Part shown: piece after piece, positions 52,944-63,582 of the stretch | Layout of the letters: each line of letters starts with the position of its first letter | How positions within the stretch are numbered: position 1 is the first letter of the stretch | Assembly: GCA_947846985.1 (NCBI GenBank) | Contig: CANTUZ010000005.1 | Coordinates: forward strand, 11,712,001-11,776,000 | DNA length: 64,000 bases | Origin: Fratercula arctica | Taxonomy: Eukaryota > Chordata > Aves > Charadriiformes > Alcidae | Reading direction: 5' to 3' | The notes under the pieces: model-generated | Database searches by the model: none | Told to the model about the DNA's origin: nothing | Seen by the model: only the letters and a program-made list of their open reading frames with translations | Translations under genes and position numbers: made by a program

Positions 52944-52962
52944 AAAAAAAAAAAAAAAAAAA
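52944..52962. repeat. Poly(A) tract, 19 bp
   Basis: A simple A run between GAAACAC and GAAAATGC. No retrocopy was recognised upstream. Confidence 0.9.
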
Positions 52963-53732
52963 GAAAATGCATGTACAAATAATTATTTATACAGTCCACT
53001 ATGGGACCAAAACAGCAAGAAACTTGAGGGGGAAAGCCTTAAAACTCTCCTGTGCCAGACCCTGGAATTAAGAAGCAGTATTACTGTGTTAATGACACTT
53101 AGTCTATACAGACAAACTGGACCATTTTGTGGAGTGCTCAAGGCCCTTACTTCAACAACTGCCCTAGAGAAAAAACTTTATTTTTGCTTTGCATTCACCT
53201 GCAGTTAAGTTAAATTGCGTGTTTGCTTAGGGATATCAAGCAAAATGTGCACACCTGTGTGCAGGGGGGCCCAGCTGGGCCTCTGTGGGGAGCGGCCAGC
53301 AGCTGGGCTAATGGCCAGGCCCACCTGGCCCTGTGCTGCCAGAACTTTCTGGGCTGCCCCTGCCTGAGGAAGGGCTCCATTCCTTTTGCTCCGAAAGGAA
53401 GTGTGGTCTTGAAAAGCACAGTTGTTGGTGGTCTTGCTGCTTTGCCTGGAGCTCCAGAAGGATGGTTTTGACCCAGAAAGATGGAGTCACCTGTGATTTC
53501 AGAGAGAGAAGGCAGCAGTGCTGCCTGGAGATGTTGCTGGTAGGCGATGAGGGTACATTGTGGGGGGCAGTAAGATCCAACTCTCTTTTAATCCCTAGAG
53601 TGACAGTGGAGTGTTTGACTTTTAAATTTTTATACTGCTTTTGTGGTCTGGACTTCTCTGTGTAACGGGGCCAAGGGCTGCGCGTTGAGGCCGGGGCAGG
53701 CAGCTCCAGCTCCATGCCACTGGGCCGCGGGC

Positions 53733-53770
53733 GAGGCGGTGTGCCTGAGGCGGCGTGCCTGAGGCGGCAG
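53733..53770. repeat. 14-bp GC-rich tandem repeat
   Basis: GAGGCGGTGTGCCT (53733-53746), GAGGCGGCGTGCCT (53747-53760) and a partial third GAGGCGGCAG. It is a short minisatellite inside the CpG island. Confidence 0.9.
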
Positions 53771-53955
53771 CTGCCTGCTGCCCGCGCCGCTGCAATTCCC
53801 CAGGCGCCATACCTCTTGGGCCGCCCTCAGAAGGGGGCTGTCACCTTTCTGCGGGGTCTAGACACCCCGGCCTCCGCACGCCCGCAGCCGTGCGGGCAAG
53901 CTGCCGCTACCGGTGGCCCGCCACACCGGCGCCGCTGAATCCGGAGAAGGGCCGC

Positions 53956-53966
53956 AAGATGGCGCC
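53956..53966 (+). promoter_or_regulatory. YY1-type site AAGATGGCGCC
   Basis: It matches the core AAGATGGCG of the YY1 motif (consensus AAGATGGCGGC), which in CpG-island promoters lies shortly after the start site and often includes the translation start ATG. Here its ATG opens a micro-frame. Confidence 0.55.
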
Positions 53967-53985
53967 GGCGGGCGGCGCCGCCTGA
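53959..53985 (+). CDS. Micro-frame in strong Kozak context
   Basis: ATG at 53959 has A at -3 and G at +4, a strong context, and encodes eight residues (MAPAGGAA) before TGA. It sits on the YY1-type site and covers a perfect 7-bp-arm GC hairpin (GGCGCCG 53961-53967, CGGCGCC 53973-53979). If the island drives a messenger RNA this would be an upstream micro-frame. Alternatively the DNA motif alone matters. No homology is possible at this length. Confidence 0.2.
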   Translation: MAPAGGAA

Positions 53986-54065
53986 GGGAACCCGCGGCTT
54001 GGCCCGGAGCGAGGAAGCACCTGCGGTAGCTCGGTGCCGCGCTTGGCGGGAGGGACGGAAAGTCT

Positions 54066-54384
54066 CTGAGCACTGGAAGCAGTACTTCTGCACCGTGGAT
54101 GGGCACAACCCACCTTAAACTCAAAGCGCTGCATATGATTTCTAGTCTGGGATTCTGGGTTCGACTTCCATTTTTAATGCCCCTTTGCCTTAAAGCTGTA
54201 AAGCAAGCTTCTTTTGAAGGGGTTGACAACGTAAGCGCTTCAGTTTCAAAGAGTAATGAAAAGCACTTGTCCACAGCTTTAAAGCAAGGCTTTCCTGTGT
54301 TGTTTGTCCTTACACAAAGACATAGTAATATCAACATGCCTGGCCTGGTTTTTGGAGTATCTTCAATTTGTCTGGTGGTAGTAC
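54066..54384. other. Region directly downstream of island
   Basis: Possibly transcribed from the island. A plus-strand frame runs 54099-54434 with a GTAAGC donor-like site at 54231 in it, after GGGGTTGACAAC. The protein is unrecognised. The opposite strand is also open (53858-54337, 159 codons, the longest in the window), but that frame crosses the GC-rich island and its arginine/proline/alanine-rich end is what reverse translation of such DNA gives. Confidence 0.35.
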
Positions 54385-54645
54385 ATGGGGAAAAGTGTTT
54401 CCTGGGGGAGAAAAGAACTTCTGTTTACTTTTAATTCTTTAATAGGTTTGAGAGAGTTGAAAGCTAGGTATGGAAAGTTAGGTTCTTCCCCTTGCTCCCA
54501 AAAAAGGTTTGTTTCTCCCAAGAAAGAGAAGAAACTCTCAGAAGACAGTTTGAATAGGTGGTTCAGCCTCAGCAGGAAGCCTGTGGGGAACTGGCTGAAT
54601 TCAGTCTCTACCAAGGATGCTGAAACCAAGGATCTCTCTCTGTAG
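54385..54645 (+). CDS. Unrecognised 86-codon frame after CpG island
   Basis: ATG (54385) to TAG (54643-54645). The product would be basic and hydrophilic in its second half, with KRFVSPKKEKKLSEDSLNRW followed by FSLSRKPVGNW and a serine/lysine-rich end; no membrane segment or signal peptide is seen. It is more protein-like than other frames here. The ATG context is weak (T at -3). Acceptor-like sites with pyrimidine tracts precede 54446 (TTTAATTCTTTAATAG) and 54523 (GTTTGTTTCTCCCAAG), so the 3' part could instead be a terminal exon. Joining the donor at 54230/54231 to 54523 would keep the frame open, while joining to 54446 would not. I do not recognise the family; it may be chance. Confidence 0.2.
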   Translation: MGKSVSWGRKELLFTFNSLIGLRELKARYGKLGSSPCSQKRFVSPKKEKKLSEDSLNRWFSLSRKPVGNWLNSVSTKDAETKDLSL

Positions 54646-55668
54646 TAGTTTTATTCCTGTCCTTATCCTCTTCGTTACTGTGGATATGGCCTAGAAGGCA
54701 AATTAATATTATGCCTTAGTCTTTATGAAGGCTCTGGCTCCCAAATGTGGGGACCCACAGCAGAGTGGTAATGAGGTTATGAAGTTATTACATCTGAAGT
54801 AAAACTAACTTGAGAGCTGGATGGTAGGGCTGGGGAGGAGGATATAAGGAGTTCTTTCAAGCCTGGCAGGAGAAACTGGTCTAAAGCAAGGATAGCTTAA
54901 AAAAATCTTCAGTTATGACTGCCAGAGGAACACCTAAAGCAGCCTTCTGATGTGAGGAAAATGCCAAAAAATGCGGCTGGCTAATGGCATCCAGTCGATT
55001 TTTGAAAATAATCCGAGTTGCTGTTTCTGAACCAAGTTTCCTGTCATCCCTAGAGAACCTATTCCAACTTTAAAACCTTATTTTAAGAATTAACTCAGGA
55101 TTTCAAAACAAGCTGTTGGAATTTCAGTGGTGCTGCAGTTGGCCATCTGCTATTTTTCTAATTCTAGCTTATGTTTGAATAAATCTGGCTCATTTTCACA
55201 AAAGTATGTTCCAGGACTTGCATGTTCTGTCACTGCACGAACTTCTTGGTTTTATTCATAGATTGCGTGGGTACCTGGGGATGGAGACTCAGAACTGTAA
55301 AGGTTTATAAGGTCTGTTCTTATCCTTCTCTTTTAACAAATTTAAGAAATGGTTCTAAATAGTACAGGTTTGATTATTCTGAAAGGAAAGTAAGAGGAGG
55401 ATCAGTCGTGGTAATTTCTGCTTGATTCTGTGTAGCTTTTGGTGATTTGGCTTACACAAAAGAGTACTCTGCTAATAAACATTTATACTGCTCTAAACAA
55501 AAGGATATGCTCAGGATTTTCTTTCTCTCTGTTTTAGATATTGTTGCTGTTATGAAAGTGTGAACTGCGTAACTGATGGGCAGATTTCCAGCATGTATGA
55601 ATGCTTAGGAAGGTTAACGTTCCAGAGGGATACCAATGTGGAGCACATCTTGATTCTGGTTAACCTAG
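54646..55668. other. Non-genic DNA, possible old repeat
   Basis: No gene was recognised. Around 55005-55070, TTTTTGAAAATAATCCGAGT and GTTTCTGAACCAAGTTTCCT resemble the worn 3' part of an L3/CR1-type LINE, but the similarity is weak. A candidate polyadenylation word AATAAA occurs near 55180, 0.5 kb after the frame at 54385. Confidence 0.4.
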
Positions 55669-55736
55669 CAGTTGTCCAGGGTTGTGTCTTCTCTGCATTC
55701 CAGGTTATTGTAATAATTTCCTGTATTTCTGGGAGA
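55669..55736. repeat. 68-bp repeat, copy 1
   Basis: It aligns without gaps to 57114-57181 with about ten differences over 68 bp. The conserved 3' part is ATTTCCTGTATTTCTGGGAG. On the minus strand both copies read LPEIQEI(I)xITWxxEKTQ-like codons, but most differences change the amino acid, so protein conservation is not supported. It is likely two copies of an unclassified interspersed repeat or a local duplication. Confidence 0.75.
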
Positions 55737-57113
55737 TGTGCGCATACCATCTTTGATTGGTTTTCCTGTTACTGTATCCAATTTGATATGGGCTTACGTT
55801 CTAATAGTTGCACTGAAATTTCACACAAAGAACAGGGATGTTTGGATTTGATTCCTTCCCTGGTGTGTTATGCCCAGTCCTTTGGCATCTAGGTCCAGGT
55901 GACTTCTGTCCTTGTTTTTGGATCACCTAGTCTTAGTGTAACCTAAGTCTATTGTAATATTACTTAAACTTTACCAGAGAGATAGTGTCATGAAATGCTG
56001 CAGGAAGGACATGTTTTCAACTCTGTTATCAGCAGAATACCTAGTGCTGTTTCCAGTCACACAGTTAATGTACTTTGGTCTGCCAAAGAACAAAATTCCA
56101 GCCATAAGAGAAACAGAGAAGGATCTGTGTTTTAACTTTTGCACTATTAAACACTAGGTACATTATGCGTGAATGCTATTAATAGTTAAAAAGCAATTTA
56201 GTAGTAAGCTTTGTCATACAAGGAAGCAAAACAAACATGTTTCCTTCCTCCCCTCCACAAAACCAAAGCTGACTATCAGGAGACTTCTAAAATGAGCTGG
56301 TATTAGGGAGCTCCTTGAAGAAAAAATAAATCTGGGGTAACTAATAAAGTTTATTTAAACTTCAGAAATTATATTGCCTGCTTCCAAGCACAGTAATCTG
56401 TAATACTTACTCCATAAGAGAGCACTGAAATCAGTTGACTGTTACAGACTTATGTGACAAATGTACATCATGAGTGCACTTCTTGTCTTGCCCTAAACCT
56501 GTAGCTGACACTGTACCTGCAAAAACACACCTTTTCACACTTGAAAAGGCCAACCCTAGCATTATTTGTAACCTAGTACCTGAGATTGCCATGTAACTTA
56601 CACCCACCCCCTAATGGGAGGAGCTTGTTTTCCTTGTGCGCAGTATATGAAGTAGCAGTCAGGTTGCAGAGCAGTTGAGTCCACAGTTCCACAGAAGCTG
56701 AGCTTTTTACTGCTGTGGCTTTTGTTGCTGCTTATCGCCAGTCTCACCCTCTCCTTTGCAATGGCTCCAATGTATGGCTGACTCTGCAGCAAGTCAATCC
56801 AGAGAGCTGAACTGCCTGCCAGAAATCCTCCTGAGCCCACTGCTTGTTGAGTTAGACAGGTGCCAGTTCTAGAAAAAGAGCTGAGATGCATAGCCTAGGA
56901 TAGGCAGTTCATGCATTCAGACATGTGTATGTGCCCTAAACCTTGTCCTCTGAACGAGAGATAATCAGACTAAGATGGAAGAGAGTCGACTGAGGTGGTT
57001 AATAAAGAATGCTGGCTGTCCTCTAATACAACTAGATGCATCAGATGGTGAAAGGCTGGGAGAAGAAAACAGAACTAAGAAGGGAAGCTGTTCTGTGCAT
57101 ATGCATTGAACTA
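55737..57113. other. Interval between the 68-bp repeats
   Basis: About 1.4 kb with no recognised gene. Near 56610-56670 there is a GGGAGGAGC word followed by a TATA-like AGTATATGAAG, reminiscent of a core promoter or an LTR U3 region, but LTR ends (TG...CA with duplication) could not be found. A 97-codon minus-strand frame at 56598-56891 is unrecognised. Confidence 0.4.
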
Positions 57114-57181
57114 ATTTGTCAAGGATTGGGTCTTCTCCACCTTCCATGTTATTTTAATTATTTCCTGTATTTCTGGGAGAT
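57114..57181. repeat. 68-bp repeat, copy 2
   Basis: The same-orientation partner of the sequence at 55669-55736, about 85% identical by hand alignment and 1.4 kb away. Similarity fades on both sides; a weak CTTTGATT...TTCCT resemblance follows in each. Confidence 0.75.
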
Positions 57182-59480
57182 CAGTCAGGGATGTAGGACA
57201 CCAGAGCAGCACCTTTGATTCAGGAACTCTTCCTACCATAAATCTCTGGATGCTGGAAGAATATTTTGGAGGAAAAAAATACTCTGTTGTGTGCTCCATA
57301 AGTGCTCTTTCTGGGCTATTTGCTGTTGACTGCAGTACAAAGTCAAAGATGTGTTTGAACCTGTGTTGTTCAAACACAGTGTATTAAACACAGTGGTCTT
57401 AGGAAAGGAGTCAGACTTCCAGGAGTCCTACTACCTTACTCATAGATGATTTCCTGTAGTAGGCTAGCTGTATGCAGGTATAATGCAAGGGGCTCCTTTT
57501 GTACCCTGCTGCAGTTAACACCTGCTGGGTTTCAATCCTCTGAAGTGCTGAGTGCGCTTTATCTAGGGATAAGTAATCTCTGTACTTTAGGTATCTAAAA
57601 TAAAGTAGGTGGCTGTAGGTGCTACAAAGGAAGCAAACCTTGTCTGTAAGAAGGAAATGGATTCAGTCTGTGTTTTCTTTCCTGATACTACATTCCCTGG
57701 CTTTTTGAGGGTCATATGTAGCACAGTGCCTGTGCTTTATATATGGATGGGCATACAGGCATGTATGTGACCTCTGTGGGTGGTGAGGTACACAATAATA
57801 CTAAAATACATAATTCTGAAATGTACTTCTCAATAGTACTCAGTACCCAATTGGAATAGTGCAAACCCCCAAAACTTTCAGATAAATGAAGAGCAAAACA
57901 TGAAATGAGAAGAGCAGCCTGCCAAATGCTGCTCAGTTTTTATCTTTGGCGAGCTGATTTCTATAAGTGTTGACCTCTCAGAATCTATTTTGAAAGAAGA
58001 CAGTAATTTGGTTAGCAAATGCAAGGAGCACAAATACCACAAGGAGCGGTGTCAGGCAACCATACAAAGGGGCAAAGAATTCAGTGCTATTTATATTCCC
58101 TTTCATTTGTGAATTTTCAAGTGGTTTACATCATTCAAGTCCCAGTATTGCCAGATGTTGAATATTTTCAACTACCAGTGAAGTCACTAGGACATGAGGT
58201 CAGTTAGGACATAATGAGATGCTAAGCTCATAAGGTCAGCCCTGTTCTGACTCTTCAGAAGAGATTTTACTGAAACACAATCGTGTTACTTTAGTTCTCA
58301 TCTTCTCACATATCTATTAAAAAAGGCTACTACCTAAGCAGAGAAAATCTCTATGGGTAAGTATTAGGCAAAAGAGAATGGTTATTAAAGAGCCTTTATT
58401 GTTAGCACTGTCTTGGACACCAGCGTAGTCTGGATTAGCGTAGTCATGTTGTGATTAGTGGCCTTATCAAAACTCAGAAAAATTACAGAATTTACACAAA
58501 GGAATGCAATATCCGCTACCACCACAGAACTTAATAACAAGGCAAAGCATGAAACAGTACTTGATGTCATTAATAAAATCTATCATGGGATGCAGAGAAG
58601 TATTTGCCACTGCATCAGTCCTTGAGGAAAAAGCAGATAAGACAGCTGAGGTGATAGAATAGATAATACATTAAAGAAAAATTAACATATCTTTGGGGAT
58701 CTTTTTAGGAGGAGGTGAAGGTAAGCTTTTCTTCATGAGGAGAAACTGCAGTTGTCTGAAAGCATCATGGTTAGAAATCTTCACTCTTAAAGCAAGCATT
58801 CTTAAAATAGACCCCCTGACAGGTGCCTGCATGTTTTACATAACCAGGGCTAATTGTTCAAATAACAGTTTCAGCTGCAGTTGTGTTTTTACCTTTGTGT
58901 CAGCTAATGACTCCTTATAAAGAATGCACCCACTATTTTCCTCCTCTATTTCAGCTAATAATATCCTATAGTAATGAAAATGTGGTGAATGTTCAGTTTC
59001 TTAGTTTTAGCTAAACCATACCATAAAACTTCTGAGATCTTCATAACTTTAAGTCATTGTGTTCTTGTCTTGCCTAAATAGTTGTCAGGCTTTGCCTTTC
59101 CTTGAGCGCTGAAATCTGCAAGTTTTGTGGCCTGTCTGTTCTGTGTTGCCTTCATCCCCTTAAAAGGTGGACATGCTTTTATGATTCCATAATTGCACAT
59201 ACCTGTGAAATAGAAGACAATAAGCATACTCATCAAGTCATGAAAGTCATGAGGCACAAGTGTCAAAACATGACATCTAGGAATAGCCTAAGATCATCTC
59301 TGGAAGGAGCCTTAATTTAGGATCCTGCTGCTACAATCACCTACCAGATAAGTTGTTCCCAAAAGAAGTCCATGTTGCCACTGGCATCAGATGAATAAAT
59401 GTGGCATTGAGATAGAAGCGCACCTTTCACTTGAAATCTGGGATGAAATAAAGAGGCAGAGATCACAGAAAAGGCACAGT
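57182..59480. other. Non-genic unique DNA
   Basis: No exon or mobile element was recognised. Small frames on both strands are under 90 codons and unassigned. Confidence 0.55.
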
Positions 59481-62315
59481 GGTTGTCTTGCAAAGGTAGA
59501 CAGTGCAAAGTTGAGAGATGCAGGAAGGTCTACAGTATGCAAGATGTCTACAGATTTTTAACCCCTCAATATTACAAAATCCCAAGCATAAAAAATGCAA
59601 GGATTCCCTCTGAAAGGTTCCTGCTGTTGCCCCAAGTTCTTAGTAATCTGACCACCATCTGTGTTAGTGCTGCTGATAATGATGGTCACCATGCATATAG
59701 TGTCCTCATCTTGAAGGAATGAACCTACTCACCTCAGTTTGGCTAATAGTACAGGTACGGTGAAGTCCTCCACTGGTTCAGGAAGTAGATATTTTTGAGC
59801 CCAAATGGTCTTGTAAGAATGCAGTCTGCTTGGTCTCCTGGCTTTGGGCATTGATGAGATCATCTTGATCATGTTCAGAGGAGGGGCACAGGTCAATTTC
59901 CAGTGTTTCTTCTGTCAGCAGATTGGTGATATTCTGTCCTTCCTAACACTGTAAACTGGCACTTAAACATCTAGTTCTTATATCTTATTAATGAGGAGAT
60001 ATTTTCCTTGCTGTAACTGAATGACTTAAAATAATCGAGAGCTCACTGGGCACATGGCCAAAGCTCTGAGCTAGAAAGATCAAATCATTTATGGATTTTT
60101 CTCCGTATTCAGCTTACTTGAACCACCTACTGATGCAAGGCCTGGAGGTCACAGGTTGTCATAAAGCTGAATGTGAGATTATTTGAAATGAATCCCATCA
60201 AGTTGGCTTAGATTCATAAAAAAACTATGGTATATTCCCTTACCCCAGCTAAGCTCATACAGAGCTTTCTGACCTCTTTCTTTTTTCTGCTTTCTATTTT
60301 TGTCAGTCTGAACCATCCAGTTGCAGTGCACTTGCAGAAGGACTACGCAGTGAGTTGTATTTTGAACAAGAAGCCTCACAACTAGTTGGTAGCAGTCAAG
60401 CATGCTCTATCAGGATGTGGGCTACATCTGTTGCTTGCTTCTTAACATATTTTTTCAGTTGGGATCTGTTCAGTGACTATTGAGATGCTTGCCAGAAAAA
60501 ATGCCAAATGCTTCTAAGATCCTGAAGAATGCACGTTAGCTGCCTGTGATAGGATCCATTTCACTGGATGTCTGAAGGAGGAACAACGGACTGATAGTAA
60601 CTGTGTTCCTCCAAGGCAGTGAAGTCATGCACCCCTGTTATTCTGGCTTGAAGAGATCTCTGCAACCAGAAGCTGGGTTCTAGCTGGAGTAGTGAATGAT
60701 GCCAAGGTTGCTTCAACTCTTAGACTGTTACCATTAGCACAAGGAGCAGCAGAGTATGGGAGCTGTGTGCTGACCTGAAAATGAAATGCATGGATGTTCT
60801 CACTTGATTTGTTTACCCTGCCATAAGTGTGGGTTTAATGCTTTTTCTTTTTTTTAGTATGGCACCATTCTTGGGCACTGTTAAACATAGTGCATATGTC
60901 CATCAGCATAATTCTAGCTCATTCTCTTCCAATTCTCCTGATTATTTTTCAGGAGGTTATTAAAAAGAAATTCTGAAAGGAAAACACACCTGGTAGGTGA
61001 AGACAGATTATTCAAATGTCAGGAGAGAACCTCCTCCATATGTACTGTAATAAAAGCAAAGAATCTTAAAATAGACTTCTGTGACTTGCATAGTAATTGA
61101 AATACAGTTTGCTAGGGAAGCAGCATCAGTGTAACTAAGGAACCTTCCTTGTCTGATGGCCCTGGATGAAGAAATGGTATATCAAAGTGCTTCAGTTGCT
61201 GCTTGAAGAGTGTAATCTGTGTCAGTCAGATCAAGAACACATTATGCACCCTCTTTCTCACTATCTTCCCAACAATCAGTTGAACTTAATCTACAAGTGA
61301 TAGAAAAGCAGCCTTCAGTAACTTAAGAACATGACATTTATCACATTTAATATCTACTGAAAAAATGTCTATTAATAAAAGGGTGCTGAGTCTAGCACTA
61401 AAATAATAATGGAGAGGTTCTTTGGGTTTCTGTCTTCATTTTTATATAAAACCATCAATGAAATGCTATCATCTTGCTTGTCAGTGTGTAATTGTCTTTT
61501 AATTATTGGCTGCTAAGTAGTAATTTTTTCACAGTTGCTGGTTTCAAAGACAAAATCTTTTCATGAGACTTTCCTAGCCTGGAGGAAGTGAAACTGTTTC
61601 ACTGTCTTAAACTTAGATGTATCTTAGGTGCATCTTGTTTTCACCACAGTGAATTCGTTGTATGTTGCCTGATGATGCATGAAGCTACATGCATAGATTT
61701 CAGTCATTGCCATATCGTAATGTCAAAACCTAGGTATTCCCGCTGATTAATTTGGAGTGGGAGGGAAGGATGAGGGAGGAGCTCATGTTGATTTTTTAAT
61801 TGTCAGCCATGGCTATCTTGCAAAGAGTTCAACTTGCCTGAAACCCTCTATGTGAAGAAGCAGCACAACACTGCAGGGGTAGTTCTTGGGGATAGAAGTC
61901 TTTGGGAAACAGGGGCATGTTCTGTTTCTTGCCTTTCTAAAGGCTGGTGTGGTAACATCCTCTTTATGACAAAAAACAGGTATATACCTTGATCTGGACT
62001 ATGAATGCTAGTAGGGAATAAGTAAAGGCACTGGCATGAGAGGCGTGTTGATGTGGTAGCCTTTGAAGATTTGATTCATCAAGCACTGGAAGTTGGATGA
62101 ATAAAGTACCTTTTCATCTCCCAAGATGCTGTCTCCCTTGTTCAAAGCTCCCAATGTGCTGCCGTGGTTCTCCTGCAACTGAACACTTGTACAACACGGA
62201 TCTGCACTCAGCATAGCATACTGTGGTAATCGAAAGCAGGCAGGAACTGATGGTAAGAGTAGTCATCAGCCGAAGTGGTGGGCACACTCTTCTGCTTTAC
62301 AAGTATGCTGCGTTA
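59481..62315 (-). pseudogene. Possible decayed coding sequence, fragmentary
   Basis: On the minus strand this stretch has a series of open patches whose translations look protein-like in composition (balanced charged residues, few runs) but lie in different frames with stops between. The patches are 62312-62211 (SVPTTSADDYSYHQFLPAFD), then 62265-62008 in another frame (ADPCCTSVQLQENHGS). Further along are 61241-61011 (CVLDLTDTDYTLQAAT) and 60476-60306 with one TGA at 60398. The last two are 59942-59781 (LLTEETLEIDLCPSSEHD) and 59728-59561 (DEDTICMVTIIISS). I cannot name a parent protein. Individual patches of 54-84 codons are expected by chance in a window this size, so this is a lead rather than an identification. 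Alternatives are plain noncoding DNA or exons of an unknown gene. Confidence 0.18.
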
Positions 62316-62581
62316 CCTGAAATATGCTTATATGGTTAATGGTATCCTGGGCTTAACTGAGTTTTCGGATTTTTTTATTTTTGTTTCACAGGATAAATTC
62401 CAATATAAGCTATTTTGGCAGCTTCACAAATGAAAACTAAGTTTTGATGGCTAGGCTCAGATTCCCTTAGATACATAAACACACAATCAGATCCTAGAAG
62501 GCAGTAAAATTCTATCCCATTATTGTGTGTAAGAAAGGTATTTCAAAGACTTTTTATATTAAAATTCACAGAAGAAAAGTC

Positions 62582-62598
62582 TTTTTTTTTTTTTTTTT
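62582..62598. repeat. Poly(T) tract, 17 bp
   Basis: An uninterrupted T run with no recognisable retrocopy on the minus strand beside it. Confidence 0.9.
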
Positions 62599-63564
62599 GC
62601 TAAAATCTTAATAAGCTGACAACACTGCCCAGTCAAATCCTGAAATTATTTTAATGAGAACTTAGTTGACAATGAACAAACATTCCAAGTGATGACCAGT
62701 GCTTTTACAAGTTATTCACCAAGACTAGTGGTATACTTCTACTGATGCTGGATCCAGCTGCAAACATTGCTGTAATCTTCAAGCTCTTAGGAGTCCAGGA
62801 ACCCAAGACGTTCAGGGGACTTCTTCTCATGGAAAACACTTGGGCTCTCCTGATGAGAGGATTTTTAGAGCATAATATTGAGGACAGGCTTAGCTACATT
62901 ACAAGCAAGTGATTCTACTGGGAAAAATTCAAAACATAGTATATGCCATTGGCTTTGAGCAGTTTTCTTTTTAAAAAATATTATTAAATAATGTTCTTGC
63001 CAACTGTTTAGAATTTCATGATACCAACTCATGCTTCAGCAGCTTCTCAGTATTCAAGTGACCTTAGTGGCTAGTTTTGGTTTGTTCTTTTTCTGTCTGA
63101 AACTGCATATGGAGTGGTGAAAAGACAACATCTGTAAAATTAATAAAAATCCTGAGAGAAGGGGTGGCTTTCAGTAGCTTATGTTAAAATGTGCCAAAGG
63201 GCTCATCAAACTTTAGCTCTTAAGCCATGATATCTGAAAATTCTTACTCTCTTGTAGACTGAAAACATAAAGCAATGTGTCTCAGATCTGAGACAGAACC
63301 AACACATTGTAAGGAGTCAACTTTACTGTATGGTCTGGCTATAGCAGTGCTGAAATAATCTAAATGTTTGTGAATGCACGTGCATGCACATGCAAGTAAT
63401 GGGAGTCTGTGCTGTGGGTCTACGATGAGCACACGTATGCTAACTGGAGCTACTGAAATCTTGCCCTGCACAAGAAATAGTCTCTTACAGAGAGAAATAT
63501 CTTTGCAATTTTTGCTTGTGTTACTACAGGTCATCTGTGTATCATAGTGATTTCTCAATATGGA

Positions 63565-63582
63565 TTTTTTTTTTTTTTTTTT
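63565..63582. repeat. Poly(T) tract, 18 bp
   Basis: An uninterrupted T run following ATATGGA. Simple repeat. Confidence 0.9.

Larger units (their letters stand above)
50175..53699. other. Non-genic DNA upstream of CpG island
   Basis: No exon was established. Composition rises in GC after about 53250, a shore of the island that follows. An A19 run lies at 52944 and a forkhead-rich segment at 52500. Frames at 53210-53715 overlap on both strands and are compositional. Confidence 0.5.
53700..54065 (+). promoter_or_regulatory. CpG island, likely promoter
   Basis: This is the only clear CpG island in 64 kb: a hand count gives about 43 CpG in 53701-54060, against very few elsewhere. It contains GGGCCGCGGGCGAGG, several GCGCC/GGCGG blocks and a YY1-type AAGATGGCGCC, but no TATA box. 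In birds such islands usually mark promoters of broadly expressed or developmental genes. The plus-strand YY1 site, normally found just downstream of start sites in the direction of transcription, argues for rightward transcription. A gene attached to it could not be identified with certainty. It could also be an intragenic or noncoding RNA promoter. Confidence 0.7.

Noticed and set aside
53858..54337. Longest open frame in the window (159 codons, minus strand)
   Set aside because: Half of it is antisense to the CpG island, giving arginine/proline/alanine-rich low-complexity protein, and two other minus-strand frames overlap it in different registers. GC-rich DNA has few stops, so length here is not evidence of coding.
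55005..55095. Possible L3/CR1-type 3' relic
   Set aside because: Words such as TTTTTGAAAATAATCC and GTTTCTGAACCAAG recall old LINE 3' parts, but without alignment the match is not secure.
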